Part shown: in pieces, positions 35,505-44,066 of the stretch
Layout: every line of letters begins with the position of its first letter
Numbering within the stretch: position 1 is the stretch's first letter
From: an uncultured Bacteroidales bacterium
GTDB taxonomy: Bacteria; Bacteroidota; Bacteroidia; Bacteroidales; Bacteroidaceae
DNA length: 64,000 nucleotides
Direction of reading: 5' to 3'
Assembly (NCBI GenBank): GCA_902801475.1
Contig: CADCIO010000001.1
Coordinates: 62,001-126,000 of the forward strand
Notes under the pieces: model-generated
What the model was told of the DNA's origin: nothing
Database searches by the model: none
Seen by the model: the letters and a program-made list of their open reading frames with translations, nothing else
Translations under genes and position numbers: made by a program

Positions 35505-36970
35505 AGGCGCTTCCCTCTCTTTTTGTCAGCGATGTCGAGCAAATTGTCCAATAAAGCTGTGGTCATTTCGGTATGTTCCTTTATCTTGTCGGCCATCTGG
35601 TGAAATTCGTCGGCTTTCATATCCGTCGCATGCTGTCGGAAATCGGCGATGGTGGTGTGGATAACCTTGACTGATTGCTCCATACGGTCGCTCATGTTCA
35701 GAATGACGGCATCTTTCATGCGATCTGCCTCACGTGCCTGTTCATAGGCTAATTTGAGGTCTTCATTACGCTGGCTGAGCACTTCGGTCAGGTGGGTGAT
35801 ATGAGCGATGTGTTGACTGATATTCTGCTGCATCTGGCGGAATGTATTCTGCACGTAACCTACCTCGTCAGGGCGCTTACTTGGCTTCACCAGCTCATCC
35901 ATTTGACCATCGGCCATACGATGGGCTTCATCTACCAGTTGCTGCAACGGCTTCAACTGACGATGGGTGATGAAGAAACAGAACAGCGCCAGCAGCAACA
36001 GACCACTGAGACTGATGATAATTGTATAGCGCAAAAGTGAGTTGTAGGAACTGAAAATGTCGCTCTCAGGGCATACGATAGCCACGCTCCATCCTGCATT
36101 CTCAAAGGGATGATAGAAGATGAAGTCCTGCTTGCCGTCCATGTGAATCTCGCTATGTCCGATGTGGCCTGTCTTCATGGATATGGCTGCCAGATGCCCC
36201 TCGTTGGTGGGTTTGTTGAAGGCCTCAGTAAAGAAGGCCTCATGCTCTTCGAGCGTACTGTCAGGGTGGATAATCAGGTGCCCGTCAGTACCCATCACTG
36301 AGGCATGTGAGTTGGGGAATGGCCGCAGCGAGAGCACCAAGTCGGCAAACCACTTCATGGAGATGTGTGTTGACAACACGCCCACCAGTTCACCTTCTTT
36401 GTTGTGCAACGGCATACCATAGGATGTGATGATGGATGTCTCTCCATGTTCAACATCGACATAGGGGTCTATCCAGATGGGCTTCTCGTGGTGCAGGGGT
36501 ATAAAGTACCATTTCTCACGTGTATAGAGTTGTTTTCCACCATTCACCATTACTTCTATTTGTGTCGAATCAGTGGGGCTACGGTGGGCATACACCTCGT
36601 AGTAGATGCCGTATTGCGGATAGACACCTGGTTCGAAAGCGATGGTACAGCTCTGGATGTGAGGGTTCTCTCTCAACAACTGCTGACAAAGACTATCCAT
36701 GATTTCAGGCCTGTTCAGACGCTTCTCAATGGTCCAGTGCCAACTGCGCGTGGCCGTTTCCACCTCGTTCAGGGTGTTGTCAATGCGCAACTCTGTCGTG
36801 CGCAACGTCTGACGGGCTTTCTCCATGGCCTCCTGATAGATAGAATTACGGGCATGGTGAAACATGATGAAGAGGGCTGCAACGAAGAGAACCGACACGA
36901 ATCCAACTACCCACAACACAACTTGTGTGGTTAACGAATGACGGGATTGTTTTTCTGTTACTCTCTTCAT
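35501..36970 (-). CDS. Cache-HAMP sensor lacking a kinase domain
   Basis: The 489-aa protein parallels its downstream neighbour: TM1, periplasmic Cache (WIDPYVDVEHGE, GELVGVLSTHISM), TM2, HAMP (ITHRQLKPLQQLVDEAHRM) and a long coiled coil. Where a HisKA box should be, it has NMSDRMEQSVKVI, with Asp in place of His, and it ends without a HATPase. It therefore cannot autophosphorylate and may partner the full kinase. ATG 36970 is preferred to an earlier start at 37027 because the -7 box at 37000-37007 would lie inside the longer frame. Confidence 0.82.
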   Translation of the reverse strand: MKRVTEKQSRHSLTTQVVLWVVGFVSVLFVAALFIMFHHARNSIYQEAMEKARQTLRTTELRIDNTLNEVETATRSWHWTIEKRLNRPEIMDSLCQQLLRENPHIQSCTIAFEPGVYPQYGIYYEVYAHRSPTDSTQIEVMVNGGKQLYTREKWYFIPLHHEKPIWIDPYVDVEHGETSIITSYGMPLHNKEGELVGVLSTHISMKWFADLVLSLRPFPNSHASVMGTDGHLIIHPDSTLEEHEAFFTEAFNKPTNEGHLAAISMKTGHIGHSEIHMDGKQDFIFYHPFENAGWSVAIVCPESDIFSSYNSLLRYTIIISLSGLLLLALFCFFITHRQLKPLQQLVDEAHRMADGQMDELVKPSKRPDEVGYVQNTFRQMQQNISQHIAHITHLTEVLSQRNEDLKLAYEQAREADRMKDAVILNMSDRMEQSVKVIHTTIADFRQHATDMKADEFHQMADKIKEHTEMTTALLDNLLDIADKKRGKRL

Positions 36971-36999
36971 CAGACACAAAAATTGTTCTTCATCGGTTG

Positions 37000-37007
37000 C
37001 AAATTTA
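37000..37007 (-). promoter_or_regulatory. -7 box for the Cache sensor pair
   Basis: TAAATTTG on the minus strand is 29 nt before ATG 36970. It supports that start codon. The -33 element is unclear. Confidence 0.45.
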
Positions 37008-37091
37008 GATAATAATTTAGATATCACAAATAAATCGGGCTAAAAATATGAACAATTTGCCACTCATATTCCCCAACTCATAACTTTTTGC

Positions 37092-37099
37092 TACCTTTG
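37092..37099 (+). promoter_or_regulatory. -7 box for mnmG
   Basis: TACCTTTG lies 22 nt before the mnmG ATG. No TTG lies 19-21 nt upstream, although a TTTG occurs at 37056-37059. Confidence 0.45.
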
Positions 37100-37121
37100 C
37101 AATCCAATTACGCGCAATAAG

Positions 37122-39026
37122 ATGATTTTCAACTATGATGTGGTTGTGGTGGGAGCAGGTCATGCTGGATGTGAGGCTGCTGCCGCTGCTGCTAATTTAG
37201 GTGCACGAACGTGTCTGATCACGATGGATATGAACAAGATTGCACAAATGTCGTGCAATCCTGCCATTGGTGGTATCGCTAAAGGACAGATTGTGAGGGA
37301 GATAGATGCATTAGGAGGCTATACGGGCATTGTGACTGACCGTTGTAGTTTGCAATTTAGGATGTTGAATCTCTCGAAGGGGCCTGCCGTTTGGAGCCCT
37401 CGTTCACAATGTGATCGTGCCAAGTTCATCTGGACTTGGAGAGAGATTCTGGAGAACATCCCCAATTTGCAGATTTGGCAAGACCAAGTAAGAGAGTTAG
37501 TTGTTGAAAATCAAATCGTTAAAGGAGTAAAGACTTTCTATGGAGCTGAATTTCAGGCGAAGTGTGTCATCATCACAGCAGGTACGTTCCTGAATGGTTT
37601 GATGCACATTGGCAGGGTGAAGATACAGGGTGGAAGATGTGCTGAAGCGGCTTCGTTGGAACTGACAGAATCTATCACGAAACACGGCATCCGTGCTGGG
37701 AGAATGAAGACTGGTACACCTGTGCGCATTGACAAGAGGAGTGTAGATTTCTCGCTGATGGAGCTACAAGATGGTGACCACGATTTCCATAAGTTCTCTT
37801 ATCTGCCAACGGAACAGATGTCTGTGTCCAAGCGCAACAACCTGCCTTGCTGGATTTGCTACACGAATACAGAAGTGCATGAGGTGCTGCGTTCAGGCCT
37901 GCCAGATTCCCCTCTCTATAACGGCCAGATTCAAAGTATCGGCCCTCGTTATTGCCCCAGTATCGAGACGAAACTGCATACCTTCCCAGACAGGGATGAG
38001 CACATGCTTTTCCTCGAGCCAGAGGGGGAAACGACAAACGAAATGTACCTGAATGGCTTCTCTTCGTCTTTGCCCTTAGACATCCAGTTGACGGCACTCC
38101 GCAAGATTCCTGCCTTCAAGAATCTGGAGATCTATCGCCCAGGTTATGCCATCGAATATGATTTCTTTGACCCCACGCAGTTGACGCATTCCTTGGAGTC
38201 GAAAGTGGTGAAAAACCTCTTCTTTGCTGGACAGGTGAATGGTACGACAGGCTATGAGGAAGCTGCTGGGCAGGGTGTAATTGCAGGCATCAATGCTGCC
38301 ATCAATTGCAATCCTTCGCTCCATAAGGGTGAGGCTTTCACATTGGGCAGAAATGAGGCATACATAGGTGTGCTGATTGATGACCTTGTGACGAAGGGTG
38401 TGGATGAGCCTTATCGTATGTTCACCTCACGTGCTGAATACCGCATTCTTCTACGTCAGGATGATGCAGATATGCGTCTGACAGAACGCAGTTATCAACT
38501 GGGACTAGCAACAGAAGAACGTTATCAATTGATGCTTTCCAAGAAGGAGAAAATTGACGCCATCACAGCGTTTGTGGCAAACTTCTCCTTGAAGCCTTCC
38601 CTCATCAATCCTTCGTTGGAAGCCTTGGGCACTACCCCACTCCGTCAAGGTTGCAAGTTGGAAGAACTCTTGGGAAGACCTCAAATCAACATCAATAATA
38701 TCGCGCCTCACATTGACACCTTCCGCAAGGAATTGGAACGCATCTTGGGGGATGATCCACGACGTGAGGAAATCATTGAGGCTGCAGAGATACAAATCAA
38801 ATACAAGGGCTACATCTATCGCGAGCAGCAAATGGCGGACAAGATGATCCGTTTGGAGAACATCAAGATTTTGGGCAAGTTCGACTACCCCAACATGACA
38901 CAGATCTCCATCGAAGCACGCCAAAAGCTGCAAGCCATCCAGCCCGTCACATTGGCACAGGCTTCACGTATCCCAGGGGTTTCACCCTCAGACATCAACA
39001 TCATGCTGGTGTTGATGGGACGTTGA
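37122..39026 (+). CDS. mnmG: tRNA uridine-34 carboxymethylaminomethyl enzyme, FAD subunit
   Basis: The 634-aa FAD protein works with MnmE to put the cmnm5 group on wobble U34 of certain tRNAs. The dinucleotide fold is VVVGAGHAGCEAAAAAA near the N-terminus. Signature segments include MSCNPAIGGIAKGQ, GRMKTGTPVRID and YEEAAGQGVIAGINAA. Length is typical. It is divergent from the Cache sensor pair and heads a rightward block. A parS site begins 12 nt after its stop. mnmG often lies close to oriC in bacteria. Confidence 0.97.
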   Translation: MIFNYDVVVVGAGHAGCEAAAAAANLGARTCLITMDMNKIAQMSCNPAIGGIAKGQIVREIDALGGYTGIVTDRCSLQFRMLNLSKGPAVWSPRSQCDRAKFIWTWREILENIPNLQIWQDQVRELVVENQIVKGVKTFYGAEFQAKCVIITAGTFLNGLMHIGRVKIQGGRCAEAASLELTESITKHGIRAGRMKTGTPVRIDKRSVDFSLMELQDGDHDFHKFSYLPTEQMSVSKRNNLPCWICYTNTEVHEVLRSGLPDSPLYNGQIQSIGPRYCPSIETKLHTFPDRDEHMLFLEPEGETTNEMYLNGFSSSLPLDIQLTALRKIPAFKNLEIYRPGYAIEYDFFDPTQLTHSLESKVVKNLFFAGQVNGTTGYEEAAGQGVIAGINAAINCNPSLHKGEAFTLGRNEAYIGVLIDDLVTKGVDEPYRMFTSRAEYRILLRQDDADMRLTERSYQLGLATEERYQLMLSKKEKIDAITAFVANFSLKPSLINPSLEALGTTPLRQGCKLEELLGRPQININNIAPHIDTFRKELERILGDDPRREEIIEAAEIQIKYKGYIYREQQMADKMIRLENIKILGKFDYPNMTQISIEARQKLQAIQPVTLAQASRIPGVSPSDINIMLVLMGR

Positions 39027-39037
39027 AGCATCACTTT

Positions 39038-39053
39038 TGTTCCACGTGAAACA
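39038..39053 (+). other. parS: parS centromere site 1
   Basis: TGTTCCACGTGAAACA is identical to the classic Spo0J/ParB-binding parS 16-mer. It lies in the mnmG-apt gap. The match with site 2 extends to 26 nt (39033-39058) in inverted orientation. Confidence 0.85.
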
Positions 39054-39125
39054 ATTTGTTTGTATAATGTGCAAAATCAACCATTTATAGAAATCAACAA
39101 CAACTAAATATACAACACAAAAACA

Positions 39126-39662
39126 ATGGAATTTAACAATCAGTATCTAGTAGACCACCTACGGAGCATCCAAGACTTCCCACATGAGGGTATCAACTTC
39201 CGCGATGTCACTACGCTTTTCAAGGACGCCAAAGCCCTTGAAATCATGGAAGAGTATTTGTACGAGCTTTACAAGGACAAGGGCATCACGAAAGTGGTCG
39301 GATTGGAAACACGTGGCTACGTGATGGGAGCCATCCTTGCCCGTCGTCTGAATGCAGGTTTCGTGATGGCTCGTAAGCTTGGCAAACTCCCCTACAAAAC
39401 CTTTCAGGAAACCTATACAAAGGAATACGGAACAGACGGCATAGAGATTCATGTGGATGCTATCAACGAGGACGATGTGGTACTCCTCCACGATGACCTT
39501 CTGGCAACAGGTGGCAGCATCATTGCTGCCTGGAATCTTGTCAAGAAGTTCAACCCCAAGAAGTGTTACATGAACTTTTTGGTGGAAATTCGCGATGAGG
39601 GATTGCAAGGAAGAGAGGCTATCGGAGACGGCATCGAGATTACCACACTTCTACGCGTCTGA
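39126..39662 (+). CDS. apt: Adenine phosphoribosyltransferase
   Basis: The 178-aa protein salvages adenine to AMP with PRPP. Marks are the N-terminal DFPHEGINFRDVTTLF, the adenine-contact GLETRGYVMGA and the PRPP loop VVLLHDDLLATGGSI. Length is normal for Apt. It is bracketed by two parS sites, 73 nt upstream of its ATG and 82 nt downstream of its stop. That makes this small interval a ParB loading zone. Confidence 0.95.
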   Translation: MEFNNQYLVDHLRSIQDFPHEGINFRDVTTLFKDAKALEIMEEYLYELYKDKGITKVVGLETRGYVMGAILARRLNAGFVMARKLGKLPYKTFQETYTKEYGTDGIEIHVDAINEDDVVLLHDDLLATGGSIIAAWNLVKKFNPKKCYMNFLVEIRDEGLQGREAIGDGIEITTLLRV

Positions 39663-39702
39663 TGCCTACGCACGAGAAACGCTTGCATCACACATAAAAC
39701 GC

Positions 39703-39720
39703 ACTTTTGTTTCACGCTGA
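39703..39720 (+). other. Degenerate parS-like half site
   Basis: ACTTTTGTTTCACG matches the left part of site 1 with one change, but the right half of the palindrome is lost (CTGATA instead of TGAAAC). It may be a decayed third site. Confidence 0.4.
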
Positions 39721-39743
39721 TAATGGGACAGTTATGAGCAAAT

Positions 39744-39759
39744 TGTTTCACGTGGAACA
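39744..39759 (-). other. parS: parS centromere site 2
   Basis: TGTTTCACGTGGAACA is the exact complement of site 1, in the apt-uvrC gap. Identity with site 1 extends over 26 nt (39739-39764). Confidence 0.85.
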
Positions 39760-39790
39760 AAAGTAACACTTGAAGTGGCACTGCTGAGAA

Positions 39791-41608
39791 ATGACGAAGG
39801 ATGAAGAAAGATTACAACGGCTCAAGGTGATTGTCAACAGCCTCACTGAAGAACCCGGATGCTATCAGTACTTGGACAAAGATGGCAAGGTGATTTATGT
39901 GGGTAAGGCAAAGAACCTGAAACGACGCGTCAGTTCTTACTTCAACAATTCGTACAAGAATCGCAAGACACAGATTCTCGTCAGCAAAATAGAGGACATC
40001 AAATATGTGGTGGTGCCGACAGATGAAGATGCGCTGATTCAAGAAAACAACCTCATCAAGGCACACCAACCTTTCTACAACATCCTGCTGAAAGACGGGA
40101 AGACCTACCCTTCTGTCTGCATCACCAATGAGTATTTTCCACGTGTCATCAAGACTCGAAACATCGATAAGAAGACAGGCATCTACTATGGCCCTTTCAG
40201 TCATGCTGGTACGCTGAATGCAATGATGGAACTGATTGGAAAGATTTATCAGGTTCGTCTTTGCCACACAGCCATCACGCCAGAGAAACTGGAACAGGGG
40301 AAACTGAAGAAGTGTCTCTATTATGACATTGGTAAATGTAAAGCACCTTGTATTGGACTCCAAACAAGGGAGGATTATCTCCAACAAATCGATGAAATCA
40401 AGGAGATCCTAAGTGGTAACACCAGGAACCTCTGTCAGAAACTATTGGAGGAGATGCAGACGTTGGCAGAGAAGGAGCAGTTTCTGGAAGCAGAGAAAGT
40501 AAAACAGAAATACATCCTTGCCAAGGAATTTGACAGCAAGAGTCGCGTCATCACCAGCACGAACCAAAACATCGATGTATTCAGCATCGAGGACGATGAA
40601 AACAAGGCATACGTCAATTATATGCATGTGGTGAATGGCTGTATTACACGCGTATTCACCAATGAATATAAGAAGCGACTGGATGAAACAGCAGAAGAAA
40701 TCCTTTCGTTGGCGATTGTAGATATGCGTGAGCAATATGGTGATGAATCGAAAGAGATTGTGGTGCCTTTTGAGATGGATTTCACATTGAAAGATGCCCA
40801 ATTCATCGTACCCAAAGCAGGAGATAAGAAGAAGCTGCTATTCCTCTCTGAAGCCAATGTACGTCAGTATCGCATAGACGCCCTTAAACAGGCAGAACGA
40901 CTGAATCCTGACCAGCGAAACGTGAATATCCTAAAGGAACTGCAACGTAAACTCAAATTACCCAAGATTCCTATGCGTATTGAGTGTTTCGACAACTCAA
41001 ACACGATGGGACAGGATGCTGTGGCTGGATGTGTCGTTTTCATCGGAGGAAGAAAGTCAAAGAACGACTATCGAAAATACAATATCAAGACGGTGATTGG
41101 CCCCGACGATTATGCGTCTATGAGTGAGGTAGTGTATCGCAAATACAGTCGTGCTATCGAGGAAGAGACTCCCCTACCCGACCTCATCATTACCGACGGT
41201 GGAAAGGGGCAAATGGAGGTAGTAAGAAAGGTGATTGAAGACCAATTACACTTGGAAATACCTATTGCAGGACTCGCCAAGGACAGTCATCATCGTACCA
41301 ACGAACTCCTGTTTGGTTTCCCAGCTCAAGTGGTGGGTATCGAAATGGACAGCCCTCTCTTCAAGTTGCTTACCCAGATACAAGATGAGGTACACCGTTT
41401 TGCCATCACGTTCCATAAGCAGAAACGCGCCAAGCACACCACAGAATCAGAGCTGGATCACATCAAGGGAATCGGCACAGCCACCAAGACGCTGTTACTC
41501 AACAAGTTTAAGAGCCTTAAACGCATCAAAGAGGCTGATTACGAGACACTTGCTGAGATTGTTGGCGCATCCAAAGCGCAACTTATCAAGGATTACTTCA
41601 ACGAGTAA
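39791..41608 (+). CDS. uvrC: UvrABC excinuclease subunit C
   Basis: The 605-aa protein makes the dual incisions in nucleotide excision repair. It has an N-terminal GIY-YIG domain (PGCYQYLDKDGKVIYVGKAKNLKRR), a UVR motif (~200-235), an RNase H-like nuclease (IECFDNSNTMGQDAVAGCV, LIITDGGKGQ) and C-terminal helix-hairpin-helix (IKGIGTATKTLLL). Length is normal. The dtd gene follows after 16 nt on the same strand. Confidence 0.96.
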   Translation: MTKDEERLQRLKVIVNSLTEEPGCYQYLDKDGKVIYVGKAKNLKRRVSSYFNNSYKNRKTQILVSKIEDIKYVVVPTDEDALIQENNLIKAHQPFYNILLKDGKTYPSVCITNEYFPRVIKTRNIDKKTGIYYGPFSHAGTLNAMMELIGKIYQVRLCHTAITPEKLEQGKLKKCLYYDIGKCKAPCIGLQTREDYLQQIDEIKEILSGNTRNLCQKLLEEMQTLAEKEQFLEAEKVKQKYILAKEFDSKSRVITSTNQNIDVFSIEDDENKAYVNYMHVVNGCITRVFTNEYKKRLDETAEEILSLAIVDMREQYGDESKEIVVPFEMDFTLKDAQFIVPKAGDKKKLLFLSEANVRQYRIDALKQAERLNPDQRNVNILKELQRKLKLPKIPMRIECFDNSNTMGQDAVAGCVVFIGGRKSKNDYRKYNIKTVIGPDDYASMSEVVYRKYSRAIEEETPLPDLIITDGGKGQMEVVRKVIEDQLHLEIPIAGLAKDSHHRTNELLFGFPAQVVGIEMDSPLFKLLTQIQDEVHRFAITFHKQKRAKHTTESELDHIKGIGTATKTLLLNKFKSLKRIKEADYETLAEIVGASKAQLIKDYFNE

Positions 41609-41624
41609 ATATATAGTATTAAAT

Positions 41625-42077
41625 ATGAGAGCAGTATTACAACGCGTGACACACGCATCTGTCACGATTAACGGGGAAAGGTCATCATCTATAGGTCAAG
41701 GATATTTAGTTCTTCTTGGCTGCGAAAATGCTGATACAGAGGAAGATATCCAATGGCTATCAAAGAAAATCTGTAATTTGCGCGTGTTCGATGATGAGAA
41801 TGGTGTGATGAACAAATCCATTCTCGATGTAGGAGGCGAGATTCTGGTGGTCAGCCAGTTCACCTTGTGGGCAAGCTACAAGAAAGGTAATCGTCCATCT
41901 TATCTGAGGGCAGGAAGTCACGAAATCACTATCCCACTCTACGAACGCTTTTGTACGGTCTTATCGGAGAACTTGGGCAAGCAGGTAGCTACTGGAGAAT
42001 TTGGTGCAGAGATGAAGGTGGAACTGCTGAACGACGGTCCTGTGACCATCTGTATGGATACAAAAAACAAAGAATAA
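41625..42077 (+). CDS. dtd: D-aminoacyl-tRNA deacylase
   Basis: The 150-aa protein removes D-amino acids from tRNA. Key motifs are MRAVLQRVTHASV at the start, SQFTLWASYKKGNRPSY (family SQFTL), and the cross-subunit Gly-Pro in NDGPVTICM. The ATG at 41625 gives the standard length. An upstream in-frame extension overlapping uvrC is not supported. The deoC ATG begins one base after its stop. Confidence 0.93.
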   Translation: MRAVLQRVTHASVTINGERSSSIGQGYLVLLGCENADTEEDIQWLSKKICNLRVFDDENGVMNKSILDVGGEILVVSQFTLWASYKKGNRPSYLRAGSHEITIPLYERFCTVLSENLGKQVATGEFGAEMKVELLNDGPVTICMDTKNKE

Positions 42078-42078
42078 C

Positions 42079-42972
42079 ATGAATATGGAAGAAAACAAGT
42101 ATTTTGAGGTGCTAAAACAGTATGATTTAGACCTCGATGACGAGAAGGTGAAACGTCAGGTGGAAACCCTGTTGAAGGAACACCTGCAAGAGAACAACAC
42201 CAAGGAAGTGAAGCAGTTCTTGCTGAACAGCGTAGAACTCACCACCCTCAAAACGACAGACAGCGAGGATAGCGTTTTGAAGTTCGTGGAGAAGGTGAAT
42301 AAGTTTGACGATGTGTATCCAGAATTGGGACATGTGGCGACGGTTTGCGTCTATCCCTGCTTTGCGAAAATCTGTCACGACACCTTAGAGAATGACGAAG
42401 TGGAAATAGCTTGTGTATCAGGCAGTTTCCCATCAGCACAAACCTTTGTAGAGGTGAAGATCGCAGAGACTGCCCTTGCTATCAAGGATGGTGCTACAGA
42501 GATTGATATCGTGATTCCTGTGGGTAAGTTTCTGGCTGGTGACTATGAAGGAATGTGTGATGAAATCGCTGAAATCAAGGCTGTTTGTGGAGAGAAAAAG
42601 TTAAAAACCATCCTTGAAACAGGATGTCTGAAGACTGCCACCAACATTAAGACTGCCAGCATCCTGGCAATGTATGCAGGTGCTGACTACATCAAGACCT
42701 CCACAGGCAAATTGGAACCAGCAGCCACTCCTGAAGCGGCGTTCGTGATGTGCCAAGCCATCAAGGAATACCACGATAAAACCGGCATTCAGATTGGTTT
42801 TAAGCCTGCTGGTGGCATGAAGACAGTGGAAGATGCCCTCACCTACTACACGATCGTCAAGGAAGTGCTGGGCGAGAAATGGCTGACGAACCAATGGTTG
42901 CGTTTGGGCACCAGTTCTTTGGCCAACAAGTTGCTTTCTGAGATTGAAGGAAAGGAAGTGAAGTTCTTCTAA
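42079..42972 (+). CDS. deoC: Deoxyribose-phosphate aldolase
   Basis: The 297-aa TIM-barrel enzyme cleaves 2-deoxyribose 5-phosphate to acetaldehyde and glyceraldehyde 3-phosphate. The Schiff-base Lys is in ADYIKTSTGK, and the second Lys in IGFKPAGGMK. EIDIVIPVGKFLAGD is another core strand. There is a ~50-residue N-terminal extension, as in other Bacteroidota versions. With dtd it forms the end of the mnmG-to-deoC rightward block. Confidence 0.94.
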   Translation: MNMEENKYFEVLKQYDLDLDDEKVKRQVETLLKEHLQENNTKEVKQFLLNSVELTTLKTTDSEDSVLKFVEKVNKFDDVYPELGHVATVCVYPCFAKICHDTLENDEVEIACVSGSFPSAQTFVEVKIAETALAIKDGATEIDIVIPVGKFLAGDYEGMCDEIAEIKAVCGEKKLKTILETGCLKTATNIKTASILAMYAGADYIKTSTGKLEPAATPEAAFVMCQAIKEYHDKTGIQIGFKPAGGMKTVEDALTYYTIVKEVLGEKWLTNQWLRLGTSSLANKLLSEIEGKEVKFF

Positions 42973-43008
42973 AAGAGGAACCTAAGACAAGTTAGGCAGA
43001 GCGATTGA

Positions 43009-43989
43009 TTAAATCGAACGTCCTACCACGTAATCCACGTAAGTGAACAGGGCTTGCTTGACATCCGAATCAGGGAAGGATGCAAGCAAGTCTTTTGCTT
43101 TCTGAGCGTAGTCGTTCATCATCTGAACGGCATATTCAATACCTCCATTTTGCTTGGTGAAATCGACCAAAACATCGATTTCTTCCTGTGAAACCTGACG
43201 ACTCTTCACCTTTTGCGCAAGGGCAAACATTTCTGCATTGCCTGTAGAAAGGAGCGCATGGATGACAGGAAGGGTCAGTTTACCCTCCTTCATGTCATTG
43301 CCAGTCGGTTTACCAATAGAAGGATCCTGGTGATAATCAAAAATATCGTCACGAATCTGGAAGCAGATGCCAATGATTTCGCCAAACTCCCTTAAGAGTT
43401 TTCGCGTGCTTTTATCCGATGAAACCGACAAAACACCTGCTTCTGTACAAGCGGCAAAGAGCGCAGCGGTCTTGTTGCGGATAATGCGGAAATAGACCTC
43501 TTCAGCGATATCTTCGTTTTCCACGTTGTTGAGTTGCAGCAGTTCTCCGTCTGCCAAGTCTTGTGCAGCATGAGAAACCACCTCTATCAACTCAGTTTTC
43601 CCCGTTTTCGCAGCACAAAGCAGAGCATTGGCAAGGATGAAATCACCCACCAACACTGCAATTTGATTGCCATAGGCATTGTTCACAGACTCCTGTCCAC
43701 GTCGTTCTTCACTCTCATCCACAATGTCATCGTGAACAAGACTGGCCGTGTGGAAGAACTCGAAAGTGGCAGCTGTATAGATGGCGTTTTCGTCCACCTT
43801 TCCCCCACCCACGAGCTTGGCAATGAGGAGAGTGAGCATCGGACGCATCATCTTTCCCCTGCGATTACCGATGGTGTTGAGCACTCGATTGAGCAGCGGA
43901 TTGGTATGCACAAGATAAGAGTCAAATACTTGCTTGTATTGACTCATTTCGGCTTCAATTGGCTTTCTTATTTGCTGTAATGCGTCCAT
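43009..43989 (-). CDS. ispB: Trans-isoprenyl diphosphate synthase (octaprenyl/polyprenyl type)
   Basis: The 326-aa enzyme extends isoprenoid chains, here probably for menaquinone side chains. Aspartate motif 1 is LVHDDIVDESEERRG and motif 2 is FQIRDDIFDY. GNQIAVLVGDFILA and the Lys of GNDMKEGKLTLP are conserved. The ATG at 43989 is chosen because a -7 box lies 19-26 nt upstream at 44008-44015. The upstream in-frame start at 44028 would lie above that box. It is convergent with deoC and divergent from polA. The exact chain length, and therefore the gene symbol, is a family-level guess. Confidence 0.88.
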   Translation of the reverse strand: MDALQQIRKPIEAEMSQYKQVFDSYLVHTNPLLNRVLNTIGNRRGKMMRPMLTLLIAKLVGGGKVDENAIYTAATFEFFHTASLVHDDIVDESEERRGQESVNNAYGNQIAVLVGDFILANALLCAAKTGKTELIEVVSHAAQDLADGELLQLNNVENEDIAEEVYFRIIRNKTAALFAACTEAGVLSVSSDKSTRKLLREFGEIIGICFQIRDDIFDYHQDPSIGKPTGNDMKEGKLTLPVIHALLSTGNAEMFALAQKVKSRQVSQEEIDVLVDFTKQNGGIEYAVQMMNDYAQKAKDLLASFPDSDVKQALFTYVDYVVGRSI

Positions 43990-44007
43990 ATTCTTGAAAA
44001 ACATCTG

Positions 44008-44015
44008 CAAAGTTA
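44008..44015 (-). promoter_or_regulatory. -7 box for the polyprenyl synthase gene
   Basis: TAACTTTG on the minus strand, 18 nt before ATG 43989, would give a ~12-nt leader. Confidence 0.5.
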
Positions 44016-44066
44016 GTGCTTTTTTCAAATATAATTTGTAAGTTTACACACAAAATCAAAAAAGAT

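Noticed and set aside
41235..41624. N-terminal extension of dtd into uvrC
   Set aside because: Dtd proteins begin at MRAVLQRV; the extension is uvrC read in another frame.
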